Shown: positions 1-11,725, counted from the first letter of the stretch. The stretch: DNA of 64,000 nt from Siphonodentalium dalli (GCA_032622095.1 CP136061.1:126494754-126558753); one strand, 5' to 3'. Numbers and translations: made by a program. Notes: generated from the sequence alone by a model not told the origin.

Positions 1-344
1 AAGGTGTGGGGTGAGCTGAGGGAAGTTGCAGAGAACACGTGACTGCAGATATGGATTTGTGCGAAGACGCCTATACATATGTAATTAGTAATAGAATAGT
101 AATTTGGTGGAAAATGGGAGGGACCAATGACAATTTCTGGTTTGGTTTCAGAGTACATGAACATGTAGGCCTATATGTATTTTATGTGAGGAAACGCAAT
201 TCTCTGATAGAATGTACCACAACGGCCATAATAATATAAATATATGTCTATGACATAACTTCCAAATATTGTACATGTTTACATCATAAAAACACCACAT
301 GTAGCAAAAGTCACCCCATATTTTGAGATATATACTAGTACCGC

Positions 345-790
345 GTCGGTACATTAAAGGTACTCAATCCGATCAGAGGGTCCCCATCTCAACAGATTCC
401 AACAACAACATTCCGATCAGATCTCGAGGGTCCTATATTACTATTTCTTTGGATTTTAGGGTAAAAAATATTTGATTCGAGTCGAGGAACCCATCAAACA
501 AAGCTCAGAGTTCAGTATTAGATATTGATTTTTGAAATTTGTTATTTTCTCGAGATGAGTACTAATAATTGCATTCAACTTTGCAATCTGCTCGAGATAT
601 GTACACCAAAACACTATTCAAACAGACAAGGATGGATAACTCTAAAATCAAGTGGTAATAATAACGCAATTTTGACTGTGTTCTGGGACAGAAAGTATTC
701 CCGATAATGAAAAATAATAGATTTCTAAAATCGATATTTAAAAAATCTGAGCTTTGATGTGTGGCTTCCTTTAGTACCTTTAATGTATAT
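345..790. repeat. Degenerate foldback (inverted-repeat) element
   Basis: The segment near 350 (gtacattaaaggtact) reappears inverted near 772-787 with one mismatch. Further inside, the stretch around 488-530 (including caaagctcag) pairs imperfectly with the stretch around 725-765 (including ctgagctttg). The arms are diverged and I see no convincing target-site duplication. This looks like an old palindromic nonautonomous transposon. Confidence 0.5.
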
Positions 791-904
791 TCAATAATGT
801 GAATCACTTCCATATTCATATATGCCAGCCAGGGTGGATATCATACCAATTATTTGATCTTATTTTGAAGACGAACTTCTAATAATTGTGAATGTATCAG
901 AATA

Positions 905-1706
905 TTGGTGACATGCATGTTACCAGTACTTAGTGCTAGTAGCAACTGTCACTGGTGTAACGCTCAGAGTATTACATACACCAGTAACGTTATACCAGTG
1001 ACAAAATATGGAACAATTTCTTATTTATTACCGGATCTGTCACTCACATGTCAAGGACCATGTTCGGTTTATGGAGTACGGTACGTCCAAAGAGTAATCA
1101 ACACACATGTGATGTAACATTTCGCTGACACACCTTATGTTTACCAAATATCTCGTTACACTAGTGACATTGAATAAACCTAAAACTTCAATTCCGCACA
1201 CACATGTATGAGATGATTGGTTTACAATACTATATATGTAACTGCTCGTCTGTTTGAGTTCGGACTGTTTTTATATTATTTTTTCTTCTGATTTAAGGGA
1301 ATTTAGGAAAGAACAGCCCTGGATCGTTCATCGTCAGCCCACTTGGTGTAGGCTATCTAATTGTTACACCAGTGACATAAAAATTACGGACATGGTTTCA
1401 AACATAATTTACTAAAGACAGTTGTTAGTTAGAATGCCTCACACGCGTCAGCTGTAGCCTAAACATATTAGAGTATTTGTTTCGGAATTCAACATATGCA
1501 TAAATTTATGGTTCATCTGCAATGGCAAGAGAGGAACATATATTATCTGGTTTATTCTATATAGCTTGCTTGGGATGCGTGACACCAGTGACATTCATGA
1601 GAGACATGTGTATTTTCTGAGAATCTAAAGAATTCGACCGAACACCATTATATATTGAACAAATGCATACACTATATATGTGTTTATTAATTATGAAGTG
1701 ACATTG
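905..1706. other. Cluster of ACCAGTGACA-type motifs
   Basis: The core accagtgaca or a close variant occurs near 944-960 (reverse strand), 993-1003, 1158-1170 (one change), 1366-1376 and 1583-1593. Partial versions lie at 905-914, 978-987 and 1695-1706. Several are preceded by tta or tac, giving ttacaccagtgacat. Flanking sequences differ between copies, which fits repeated short binding sites better than a simple tandem array, although decay of an older repeat is possible. Lying 1.3-2.1 kb upstream of the tomosyn start codon, it may be regulatory; that is inference. Confidence 0.4.
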
Positions 1707-2645
1707 GTTCCTATCGCTCTATCAAGTCATGCAGGTATAAACCACATACCAAATGGACCCCATTTCTGTAGAATGACCCATATATCACGATGAGAGTTCA
1801 AAGTCGAATATTATACGGACGGACACACACACGGTTGCATGGACGGACGTGAAACAATTTATAATTACGCCCTCTACCTAGGGTGTATACTGCGATGCTG
1901 ATCTGGCGATGTCATATGAGATATGGGGTAACGTTGATTAATAACGTACTCGCTATATATTGCGTACCGTACCAGTTAGACTTTTTGCAGGATGTATTAA
2001 TTTATTCGCGGATGTCTCATTTTGCAGTATGTAACTTTTATGACCGCTTTAATTCCTTTCAGTATCTGTGTGAACATGCAACGGCTCAGGCACTCATGAA
2101 GACTTTATTGCGGAACACAATGCATAATATAACAGCTAACATTGAGCGGATGAAGCATATGTCAGTTGGAAATTGGAATGTAGACTAAATTTAATAATGT
2201 CGTATTGCGAAGTATCGGGCGCATTTAATCCGATTAGTAGATTGTTGGCCGCATTTAGAGGCTTTCTGGTTGGTCTGGTAAATGAGAAACCTTCAGTGAA
2301 AAGCCGTAGTTGTTGTAATAATTTGAAGGATTGGTTGTTTTTACGGAATTTTGAGGTGGTCCATTGATGAAATTAGTATATTTTATATATGTCATATATC
2401 ATATATATGCCTAATAATATGATCTTAAGGGCGTTAACTACCATTTCTGACTATGGTTTTCTTGTCTTCCTTTGCAAGGGATTAAACAGACTGAAGTTCC
2501 CTGTATTATTGAAATGGCACATCGGATCCGGTGCTATAGTACGGGGAGTTGCACATTATGCACTGTACTTTTGGGCTAAGATTGAATTAAGGGGAAGCAT
2601 GCTTTAATTACGTGCATGCATTTATGATTTATAAAGACTCAAATT

Positions 2646-2653
2646 TGACGTCA
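2646..2653. promoter_or_regulatory. Perfect palindromic CRE (TGACGTCA)
   Basis: The exact 8-bp cyclic-AMP response element consensus TGACGTCA lies 359 bp upstream of the tomosyn ATG. A half-like site, tgacgtta, follows near 2731. CREB/ATF proteins bind this consensus, and CREB regulation of a presynaptic gene would be plausible. A single 8-mer is weak evidence, and the same octamer also occurs inside dispersed repeats at about 13494 and 27952. Confidence 0.35.
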
Positions 2654-3011
2654 TACCCCCCATGCTTGTACAGGTGCGCGTTGTTCACGTAACGTTGCGT
2701 TTAATGCGGAGTTCCATTGATCCACTGGTTATTGACGTTAAATTATACAGTCGAATCAACCTGTTTTACATTAAAACGAGACCAGTCCTTGTTAACATTA
2801 GCCCAAAATTACAGCAGCGCAGACGACGATTTCCGAATGGTGCCTTATAGAATTGTGGGATATTTTATCCGGGCAGTTGACATTTCCCAGAAAGCCTATT
2901 TGGCAAATGCAATAGTAATGTTGTCGTTTATGTTTCCGTGGAGTATAGTAGTGTAAAATATGGTACGACTGAAATTCCAAATGGACATTTGGCTCAAGAG
3001 CTGATAGTAAA

Positions 3012-3131
3012 ATGAAAAAGTTCACAATTAAAGGTGTTTTAGACGGATTAAGATCATCTGTCACTTCTCCGCCGAAGCAGGAAGTGGAAATTTTGGAGAC
3101 ACTCCGATCGGATCATTTCCAGGCTTGCAAG
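3012..3131 (+). CDS. STXBP5: Tomosyn (syntaxin-binding protein 5), coding exon 1
   Basis: This exon encodes the first 40 residues of a tomosyn-family protein, beginning MKKFTIKGVLDGL and ending HFQACK. The basic MKKF...VLDGL start is characteristic of tomosyn rather than of its relative Lgl, and a short Ser/Pro/Glu-rich stretch follows, as in known members. Tomosyns are cytosolic proteins with two WD40 beta-propellers and a C-terminal R-SNARE segment; they bind syntaxin and SNAP-25 and restrain SNARE assembly and exocytosis. The ATG is preceded by agtaaa and is the natural family start. The exon ends after an AAG codon (phase 0) at a GTATGG donor, where the homology moves to exon 2. Any 5' UTR exon is not identified. 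Only the extreme N-terminus is present in the window. Confidence 0.88.
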
Positions 3132-3231
3132 GTATGGACGCCGAATCAACAAGTTTTCGTATCGACGCATCACATACACAGTATAAAATATTTTAGATGA
3201 CAAATCGTTCATTTTCCCTTCTTCATTTCAG
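3132..3231 (+). other. Tomosyn intron 1 (100 bp, phase 0)
   Basis: The intron starts with GTATGG and ends with a pyrimidine-rich tract, cttcatttcag. Removing it joins ...QACK to TVRHGFP..., which restores the continuous family sequence. It contains in-frame stops, so retention would truncate the protein. Confidence 0.85.
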
Positions 3232-3329
3232 ACTGTTCGCCACGGATTTCCATTCCAACCGACTGCTTTAGCATTCGATCCAGTGCAGCATATTTTGGCT
3301 ATCGGAACGAAAACAGGATCACTGCGGAT
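3232..3329 (+). CDS. STXBP5: Tomosyn (syntaxin-binding protein 5), coding exon 2
   Basis: This 98-nt exon reads TVRHGFPFQPTALAFDPVQ, then HILAIGTKTGSLR, and ends with the first two bases (AT) of a split codon. It matches the first beta-strands of the N-terminal WD40 propeller in the tomosyn/Lgl family: HGFP.QP.ALAFDP followed by LAIGT..G..R is the diagnostic block. The chosen donor, AT|GTATCC, leaves phase 2 and would give Ile or Met before the conserved FGRPGV block expected in exon 3. Lgl proteins share the HGFP block, but the exon 1 sequence favours tomosyn. Reading on past the donor adds 18 codons and then a TGA at 3382-3384. Confidence 0.87.
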
Positions 3330-3472
3330 GTATCCTTCGATCACCATGTATATGGAAACTTATATAGATTGGGCATCTGAATGACCTGTAGGCCTACCAA
3401 GTTGTATGTATATTATATATGTTAAGATTTCACATCCTGTTTGTCTGATGGTATGTTTTAACATATTGCTAA

Positions 3473-3478
3473 AATAAA
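3473..3478 (+). terminator. Candidate polyadenylation signal AATAAA early in intron 2
   Basis: A canonical AATAAA hexamer lies 89 bp past the first in-frame stop (3382-3384) reached if exon 2 is read through its donor. It could support a short, prematurely polyadenylated transcript. The hexamer is common in AT-rich DNA, so this is weak. Confidence 0.2.
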
Positions 3479-3826
3479 GATATGACCAATAAGTCATTGA
3501 CATTCACCAATATTTAGGTTCATTAGCATATGGATTCATACTCAGTAGCAGTTATATTAGTACTACTAGTTCTACTATAAGTATAAGGGTTAGTATGGCC
3601 TATTATTACTAATTATAGGCTAGTACTATTAACTCATTCAACGTTAACCCCATGGACAGTTACATAACTAGTCCTAGAGTGATATCATATATTATTATAA
3701 TGTTGGTTGGCTATAAGTATAAAGTTAAACCAATACCAAAATTGTCTTTTGGAAAAAAAATTCTGGCTGTGGTGTAGGGTCATGAACCATGAATGATTTC
3801 TAAGTATTGTTCGATATATAAATGTA

Positions 3827-4172
3827 CAGTCCTTCCCAGGAGACGGGAGTGATTGCTTTCGCACCCGTATGCACTCGTAATGTTCAAATCACGGGTGCTA
3901 AAATTTGCACCCGTCCCTCATCTCAAAATATTAATGGAGACTGTAATTGTTGGTTCAATAGTGAACTAGTTTAAGGTTTATTGAGATCCTTTACCATCTC
4001 AGTACAACTATGGCATATTAAAGTGTAACTAGACATAGGTCTATTCCACAATGACTTTTTGTTTAAGAAAAACCCAACTGACAATTATAGTATGGGTGCA
4101 ATATGACACCCGTCTTCTGAATTACGGGAGCAAATAAATGCTCTCGCAGTGTTTTCCTCGATGGAAGGACTG
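3827..4172. mobile_element. 346-bp nonautonomous DNA transposon (CAGTCCTTCC ends)
   Basis: The left end CAGTCCTTCC and right end GGAAGGACTG are exact inverted repeats. They are flanked by the direct repeat aatgta (3821-3826 and 4173-4178), a likely 6-bp target-site duplication. Inside are further imperfectly paired stretches (acgggtgc, gcacccgt). There is no coding capacity. It lies about 500 bp into the presumed intron. The superfamily is uncertain. Confidence 0.7.
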
Positions 4173-4178
4173 AATGTA

Positions 4179-5815
4179 GTATTTATTTCTGGGACCATCA
4201 ATTCATAGATTTACTTGCCAACATAGCTGGTCAGACTCATAGTGCCCCCATCGTATGGACAAAATAATTTTAAAATTCAATGTTCGATTCGTTAATATTA
4301 ATATCGGTCTTGATATTCAATTCAAATTCTATGTGAAATTTTGATTCAAAAACTTTCGGTCATCTCAGCAGTACATTTAAATACTAGGCATTCTATCATT
4401 CTCCATTTTTTATCTAAAATTAATTTTGGCTGATTGCAGTTACATACAATCTTGAATTGTGAGTTTAAACCATTTGCTCTACATACAACGGTACGTACAT
4501 GGACATAATAACTAAAACAAAAACAATGAGCTTTTAAATTCATCTGGATACTAGTACATGTACAGAGTCAAACAGTTTGCAAATTTGACAATGTTGCGAA
4601 TGAAAATTCCAAAGCAGTTCCGGCCACCCTGTACGTTTATTTGTACGGCCCATAGTGATACTGTTATTTAGCTTTGCAAAAATTTCCCACCCTGTAGTGT
4701 AATTCCACTCTGTACTGTTATTTTGCACTCATGAGTACCTGTAGGTTTACTAGCTAGTACATTTACTCAGCATTGCACGCTAATAGAAAGCCATTTCCCA
4801 ACCCATTTAATATTGGCAAACTACTTGATCTAAAATTAGAATTGTTTGAGGTTGTATGACGTGGGATGAGTTTTTTGACACATTATTTCCCTGTCCGTTC
4901 ACCCAACTGTAACTACATGTACTTCTGGACTGCCTATGATTGCTTAACAATGTGCATGCAGTCATGCACTTTACCTGAGACACCATGGACACTTGATCTG
5001 GTGAAAGTCGGTTAAACATTGGGCAAAAACCTATTGGTTGACATTGCCACAGGGGAGGGAGTGGATGCCTTGAGTCAGATGTTTTGTTAAACTTTGTGAA
5101 ACTTAGTCTTACAGATCAAATGTTTTCTCTGTATTCTCAATTACTCTGCATGTGCCTCATACCCGTAGTGACAGTGGCATTTGGAATGGGACTTCTCATA
5201 CATATATCATGGCCGTTGTTTTAATATTCGACGTTCCTAAAACAATACTGACTCTATGGTAGGATATAGGTAGGGTGGGGAGAAGCAGTGATCATTGAAC
5301 AGTGGTTGTTTATCTGTTTACTCGATGGTGGAGGAAAAATCGTCAGAAGAGATGCACCTACTTTGCAACAAGTTCGAATGTGTTGGAGTGAGGGGGAGGG
5401 GATAAGAGAAAGAGGCATCACACTCTGTAATCATGCTACGTCCCGTTCTGGGTAATTATATATCCCGTTCTACACAAATGGAGCATACTTTAAAGTAATT
5501 TTATTATTTTCCCATGTTACCAATTAGGCCAGATATTAACTCATATCGTTATCGTATAGAAAATTAGAAATGGAACGTAGATGTCGTGTTGTTATAAGAA
5601 AACTGTTGCACAAAAGTCCACCTCTGCAAAATTTCTATTTGAACACTGGACAAAGTTTCATTTCATCGCAATAGGTTTCACTTCTTTTATTGTTGGGTAG
5701 CATTAACCATGCTTACACAATTCATCATCAAACACATAAAAGTAGTTTTGAGTGTCTATTTGTGTCTCGAAGTCACTACTGTTGTGAACATTCCATATCC
5801 GGAATTGTAATTTTT
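4179..5815. other. No recognisable feature
   Basis: I see no gene, RNA or clear repeat family here. Short open frames on the reverse strand (4346-5019) lack any recognisable motif. The sequence is ordinary AT-rich non-coding DNA. Confidence 0.5.
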
Positions 5816-7135
5816 AGCTCAACTTTACTTTGTAAAGTTTGAGCTATTGCCATGACTTGGTATCCATCGTCCGTGTGTGTGCGTATCTGTCAACAATTTT
5901 CTTTAGAAAGAGCTACAGGTCGTACCTTTGGACGGATCATTATCAAATTAGTCAATAGACATGTAGATGGGAACGAGTCATTTTGGGATCATTCGGCAAA
6001 AAAACAAGGCTGCCAGTGGCCATCTTGAAATTCAAAATTCAATCCATTAGAATCGGCTACAGGTCGTAATCTTCTTCTGATCATCATGAAATTTGTCATT
6101 GATGACATGTAGATGGGAACGAGTCATTTTGGGGTCATTCAGCCTTAAAACTTGGCCACCAGCAGCCATCTTGGATTTTGCTCTTGGCATGACTAAATCC
6201 TTTGTCACTGGCTACAAGTCGTAACTTTGGTCGGATCATTATGAAATTTATCATGGCTGTTAACATTGACATGTAGATGGGAACGATTTATTTTTGGGTC
6301 ATTTGGCCTTAAATGGGGCCACCGACAGCCATCTTGGATTTTACTCTTTGCATGACTAAATCATTTGGCATGGGCTACAGGTCGTACCTTTGGTCGGATC
6401 ATCATGAAATTTGTCATGGATGTGAGCATTGACGTTTAGATGAGAACGAGTCATCTTGGGGTCATTTGGCCATAAAACATGGCCGCTGGAAGCCATCTTG
6501 GATTTTACTCTTTGCATGACTAAATCCTTTGGATCAGGCTACAAGTCGTACCGGTACGTTTAGTCGGATCATTATGAAATTTGTCATGGCTGTTGATATT
6601 GACATGTAGATGGGAAGCGAGTCATTTTGGGGTCATTCGGCAAACAAACATGGCCACCAGTGGCCATCTTGGAATTCAATATTCAATCCATTATAGCATT
6701 GGCTACAGGCTGAACTTTTTGTCTGATCATCATGAAATTTGTCATGGATGTTAATATTGACGTGTAGATGGAATGAGTCATTTTGGGGTCATTGGGCCAT
6801 AAAACATGGCTGATGGCAGCCATCTGGGATTTTACTCTTTGCATGACTAAATCCTTTGGCACACCCTACAGTCAACTTCCCTCATCTGATCATCACCAAA
6901 CTTCATCTTGATCTTGATATTGATCTACTAGAATGGAGCTATCAAATGTTTTTGATATTCATTGGAAAACATAGCCACCAGTGGCCATCTTGGATTATAT
7001 TTTATATACAGTATATCTCTTCATGTTGATAATCTAGTATAATGTATTACTTATACATTTCAATTTTCCGCATTCCTATCACTCCATTGATTGTAACACA
7101 TGAAATTATTCCCTTTCGAAGTTGAGCTACAGTGT
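5816..7135 (+). repeat. GAGCTA repeat element with internal ~160-bp tandem units
   Basis: It opens with agctcaactt...aagtttgagct, a short inverted pair, and closes with gttgagctac near 7120. Inside are about seven diverged units of 143-165 bp, each with ggctacaggtcgta, a gatcat box, gtagatgggaacgagtcatt and a ccatcttggatttt box. Unit starts are near 5912, 6055, 6212, 6373, 6537, 6701 and 6866. Related sequence recurs at 7235-7555 and 32345-33265. It is non-coding. Confidence 0.75.
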
Positions 7136-7234
7136 CATTGACATTTTCATTTTACTGAAATATTATTAAATGCTCAATTCTTTTATAAATGCCACGACAT
7201 GGCATCTATGCTCCATTTATTTTGAAATACGCTC

Positions 7235-7555
7235 CATTTGTAGATCAATTTGATAAAGTCAAGTTTGAGCTATTGCTATGGGTTGGTGTCCATCATCTGC
7301 CTGTGTGTGCATCCATTCTTCCGCCCCTCAAAAATTTCTTTTACATTTCTCATCTAAACTTCATATGGATCTTTGGGGTGGCCTCTAGATGGGAGCCATC
7401 GATTTTTTCCAAATTTGTTGAAAAACATGGCCTCCAGCGGCCATCTTGGATTTTAAATCTTTGTATGACTAAGTCCTTTGGCACTTCCTCCAGGCCACCT
7501 CCCTCATCTGATCATCACTAAACTTCATATGTATCTTCGGGGTGACTCCAATTTT
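7235..7555 (+). repeat. Second, shorter copy of the GAGCTA repeat family
   Basis: It carries aagtttgagctattgc, the ccatcttggatttt box and the catctgatcatcac box seen in 5816-7135. A 110-codon frame (7189-7521) overlaps it, but its sequence simply follows the repeat. I do not call it a gene. Confidence 0.65.
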
Positions 7556-7659
7556 TTGACAATTTGTCCAATATCCTATCAGTACCAGAACTTGAAATGA
7601 TAATTACATGTACTACCGGTACCAAATTGAAGTGAATGAGAAAGAATAATTACTTATTT

Positions 7660-8100
7660 AGGCAGTCAAATTTTGACCAAAGGATTTGCATCACATAATT
7701 TGAGGGTTCAGGCCCCTAAATCGGTTATTTTAGCATTTAAATCTGTTTTAAACACATGGAACAATGACACAATATTATTGCATAGTAAATGAAAGTTATC
7801 GGGAAGAAAAACATTATTTTTGGGAGTACAATCAGGGAAAATGGGCTGAACTCCAAAATTTGGGTTCAGGCTGCTAAAACCCTATTTTAGGTTCATTATT
7901 ACAAAAAATTCACTAGAAAATGATGAGTGTCTACTTACTACATTTAAGTGAATTGAACTGAAAACTATTATTTATTGGGGTGACATCTGGGGAATATGGG
8001 CTGATACCCAAAATTTGGGTTCAGGCTCCCAAAACCCTAACTTGGGCTCCTTTTTTCAATAATCTGCTAGCACCATGATATTCATCACAAAAAAGTACCC
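7660..8100 (+). repeat. Diverged tandem repeat, roughly 150-bp unit
   Basis: Three units carry a gggttcaggc box followed by aaaaccct and a ggttcatt- or gggctcct-like stretch, near 7705, 7863 and 8019. The phrase ccaaaatttgggttcaggct occurs in two of them. No coding sequence or inverted termini are visible. Confidence 0.55.
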
Positions 8101-8604
8101 TCCAAACCATTTGTAAAGTGAGCACCATTTCCCTAAAGAGCGTGTTTCTGAGACCGACTATATGTCTGTCTGTGACTGCAATAATTGACATTCAGAAAGC
8201 CACAGCTGCCAAAAGATGACACAACTCTCTAGGGCTGACACAAAGGAAGGTCACAGGATGAAATAACCTTTACGAACAAGCCAATGCCGACAGAAAATCC
8301 AATTTTACTAGATATCTCAGCTTAATACCCAGAGGGACAAAACAAGTGTTGAACCTTCATGTGATAACCATACTAATTCACCAGTGTGCAAGTACAAAAG
8401 TTTTTAAGGGCAGATCAAGGTATACCAGTGTGTAGACAATTTTGACCTTGGTTCTTTCTGGTATTGGTTGGGATAGACACTCACTTATGATCGATGCGGT
8501 TGAGTCGCCCCTGCAATAATGTTGTCTACGATTCATTGTAAATGTCTTTTCAATTCCTCAGTGACAGTAACACAATCTATATAAGTTTATAATAGCCAAA
8601 TATA

Positions 8605-8816
8605 CAGTAATGCCCCAAATAATCGACTCCTTAACAACAGCATAATTATGGGTAATTTTTCAGGATTTAGTCGGAAATATGGACTTGTTGCCATTCATCT
8701 GGAAAGCTCTACAGAGCTTTCTGATGAATGGCAACAAGTCATATTTCCGACTAAATCCTGAAAAATTACCCATAATTCTGCTGTGGTTAAGGAGTCTATT
8801 ATTTAGGGCATTACTG
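8605..8816. mobile_element. TA-1 palindromic MITE, copy 1
   Basis: A near-perfect 212-bp palindrome with CAGTAATGCCC at one end and its inverse at the other, flanked by TA on both sides (8603-8604, 8817-8818). CAGT termini and TA duplication fit Tc1/mariner. Each arm is about 100 bp and includes cagcataattatgggtaa and gatttagtcggaaatatgg. The centre is aagctctacagagctt. There is no transposase; transcribed, it would fold into one long hairpin. Confidence 0.9.
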
Positions 8817-8818
8817 TA

Positions 8819-10001
8819 CATCCGTATCATAAGATATTCAACAATCAATGTTTAGTACTTTAATCATAGCAAGTTTAATTGATATCAACACAAGCATGTG
8901 GGGTGTTGTGATGAAATCAATAGGGGTCGCGTGAAATGATTGTTTATGTTTAGAGTTCACAAGCTCACGTGATGCATTCAATTCAACCTCTCTGATTGGT
9001 TAATAATGTCTCATGAGATCATTTTGTTTATAAAGTTTGCTGTCAGACCTACCGGGTACACGGGAGTTCCAGGTTTCGAGCAGAATGCATAATATCCCAG
9101 CCACGCATAAACAGAGACACAAGGAATGTGCGATAAATTATGAAAGTCATTTTCCTGTGAGAATGAAGAATCACTTCAATGATCAAATAAAATTTTGGAG
9201 CATGGTATAATATACTGCCTATAGTTCTTGATCACACAAATGATTCCTTGCTGACTAGCACTACATTTTGCATGGAGACCAGATGCTACCCCTGCTGTGT
9301 ATACAGTGTAGGGAGTGGAAATGACACAGGGATAGACCTTGTCAAAGACGTTCCAATCTGTGAAGGTGTCTCTGATAGCATACCGGACCATTACAGTACT
9401 TCAATGGGGGCTTCCCAATGGCTTAGATGGTTAAGCGCAAGGCATATTAGGCCAACAGAAGTTATCCAGTAACATGCTAGTCCTTCAATGAGATAGATTC
9501 TCTCCTTTTTCAACAGTAAGCTGATGTTCAATCTGGAGTAAACTACATACCCAGATTTAGAATAGTGGTTAAAATGACCTTTCGTAGAGTTTTCATTTCC
9601 CATTTCCCGGATTCCACGTCAGTAGCACCTATCAGAACTCACTATTAGTAGTTCCAAGATAAATGTCCAATCAAAATTATTAATTAATGTAGCGCGATGT
9701 AACGTAATTCGGGGGAATGTCACAAGCCTTCCGAGATATGAAAAGTTGGTGGGAATACGATAGACTCAGTAGCTGTATGAATCTGAGTGTATGTTTACAA
9801 AGACTGGGTGATGTCAAGCCAGTTTCCGAACCCGTCAACAACTTTATTTTGACAAATGCAATAACTTTTTTGAACTGGCATCTAATTTCGTTTCAGAGCA
9901 TAAGAATTTATAGTAACATGCTTTTTATCAGCTGGGAGCATAAATCAAATTAAATATAGGGAACTGCGTAATGATTAATTATTTGTGAATTGACCCTTGG
10001 T
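8819..10001. other. Mostly unassigned sequence
   Basis: No gene or element with clear ends. Around 9411-9440 a tggcttagatggttaagcgc stretch resembles a tRNA A-box (TRGCNNAGNNGG), suggesting a decayed SINE head, but no B-box follows at the usual distance. Short open frames here have no recognisable features. Confidence 0.35.
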
Positions 10002-10233
10002 CCCTTTCTATACTAAATGGATTCTCCCATTCAGTTATAAAAGTATACATTGGAATTGTCTATTATTCATTTAGATGGGTGTTACTGGGTGTTATGGTAA
10101 CAAAAGCAGATGAAACACAGAAAAACAGTTAATTAAAGAGCAGAATTATTCATATTCATTGGTGGGAAATGTTCAGATAATAGTTCCTATGGGATAACTA
10201 CTCATCAATGAGTATTTAGTATAGAAAGGGTTA
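10002..10233. mobile_element. TTAA-4 element, copy 1
   Basis: The left end ccctttctatactaaatgg and right end tttagtatagaaaggg are inverted repeats. Internally, ggtgggaaatgttcagataa is shared with copies at 27090, 33803, 47025 and 58325. The flanks are not a perfect TTAA here (left ggt, right ttag), so this copy is older or mutated. There is no coding sequence. Confidence 0.7.
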
Positions 10234-11136
10234 GTATTTTACTATACATAGGCTTGTTCTCTTCTAAGCAATCAACCAATCAGCGTTCCTAAAATCAGAT
10301 TTACTTGGAGACAGATGGGTTAATTACAATAGTCTCTTTACTCTTTAAAGTGACATGAAACACTCCACTGATGTTTTCCGAATGCAATAACAAATAATCA
10401 TGGCAATGTAAGTTATTTTCCTAAATATGATATCCAAATAGTCAGAAAACGGTGTTATTATTATAAACAAATTACACGCAGTGACTATTTTGTCCCAATC
10501 ATTGTCGTAGTGTTTATGCACAATAATGTGTCCAAAATAAAGTAGTAAATATTATATTTGTGCATAGTTGAATTCTCTGAAATTGTAGAATCAATGTGGT
10601 TGGAATTTTCGACAATCTTAGTTCATTGCAACATTCTTCCAATGGGGATAGCGTTTGAAACTTTGGATACTAACTGATTGATTTTATTGAAGGAAATAAC
10701 TCCCATATGATGCACCTTGTTTAGCTGGCATTTATTGGTTAATCACATCACCATTCCTTTCTTCTGATGAAAAGAAGTGCTCAAATCATCAATATGCCTA
10801 TCCTTGTATACAGCATATTTTATTGACTGCTTGTGGTGAGCCTTGTCTGAGAATTTCCTATGAAAACAATTGCCTGCCCTCATGGGAAAAATAAAGGCAA
10901 CTTTGCAAGCTTGATGAGCGGCCTGGATGCATGGTAGAAATGATTGACATGCATGCACAAGCAATCTCATCAAAAGGCTTGAGTTATTGTGCATGATTGT
11001 ACCTTATCAACCCTTTGTAGCCACTCAACCACTTCAGTACACTTGGTGTAGCCTGAGGCTTTCCTGGTGTACATGACTCGTGTCATCTCTTACCCATGCA
11101 GAGTATGGCCAAAACAAATAAGATCTGGCTAGCTTT
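10234..11136. other. No recognisable feature
   Basis: AT-rich sequence with no supported gene. A reverse-strand frame of 83 codons (10743-10994) shows no domain, signal or repeat structure. Confidence 0.45.
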
Positions 11137-11725
11137 GAAATAGTGTGTCTGTCATTTGCAGAATGAGGTCCACAGAGGGTGAATGTAGAGACGATATCCT
11201 GCACGGTGGGCTAACATCACCAAATTGACCCTCTGGAAACCTCATTCTGCTGAGGCCTCAACTGCTATGGGAGACCTACATGTAGGATCAGATTTAAGTG
11301 CCCCAGTTGATGTTCACCCATTAGTCACCTTGATTATGCATTTTATCTTAGAACTGCAAATTAGGGGATATAGAAACTGAACAGAAGGGAAAGTGCAACT
11401 AAAAACAATGTTAATTTGAGACTTTACATACCGGAACATCCCAGAAGATGAGGCTTTACATACCGGAACATCCCAGAAGATGAGGCCTAAGCAGAATGAG
11501 GTCCCCAGAGGGTGAATTTAGTGATGCTAGCCCGCTGTTCTGGAAATGTCATGGAATTTCACAATTATCCTTTAAGTTGAAGCCTGTTGTGTTAAATGTC
11601 AATATCACAGGACGTTTTTAGAAGATAATACTAATTTAACTAATAATTAAATCAAGTTGTGAAAAGATATATGCTTAGGCCTCATCTTCTGGGATGTTCC
11701 GGTATGTAAAGTCTCAAATTACAAG
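11137..11725. mobile_element. FB-1 foldback element, copy 1 (rearranged)
   Basis: The left hairpin starts ctgtcatttgcagaatgagg and returns as cctcattctg near 11250. A second gaatgaggtccccagaggg arm starts near 11494 but lacks its partner. The stretch tttacataccggaacatccc is tandemly duplicated (11420 and 11454) and appears inverted at about 11690-11718, giving a larger palindrome around the broken right half. Confidence 0.7.

Larger units (their letters stand above)
1..3011. other. Upstream non-coding region of the tomosyn gene
   Basis: No exon or RNA gene is recognisable on either strand. The few open frames of 60-100 codons have no family resemblance and drift through AT-rich sequence, so I read them as chance. 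The region should contain the promoter and 5' untranslated exon(s) of the tomosyn gene starting at 3012, but no transcription start can be fixed from sequence alone. Two sub-features are listed separately: a motif cluster at 905-1706 and a CRE at 2646. Unlike the sequence downstream of 5.8 kb, it has few recognisable dispersed repeats. Confidence 0.6.

Noticed and set aside
2798-3064. 88-codon reverse frame overlapping the tomosyn start
   Set aside because: Partly antisense to a confident exon and without recognisable features.
3012-3329. Lgl (lethal giant larvae) instead of tomosyn
   Set aside because: The HGFP..P.ALAFDP block is shared, but the MKKF..VLDGL N-terminus and the Ser/Pro/Glu-rich linker fit tomosyn.
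7189-7521. 110-codon + frame
   Set aside because: Follows the GAGCTA repeat consensus; equivalent positions in other copies carry stops and shifts.
9405-9480. Possible tRNA gene
   Set aside because: Only an A-box-like stretch; no B-box or cloverleaf could be built.
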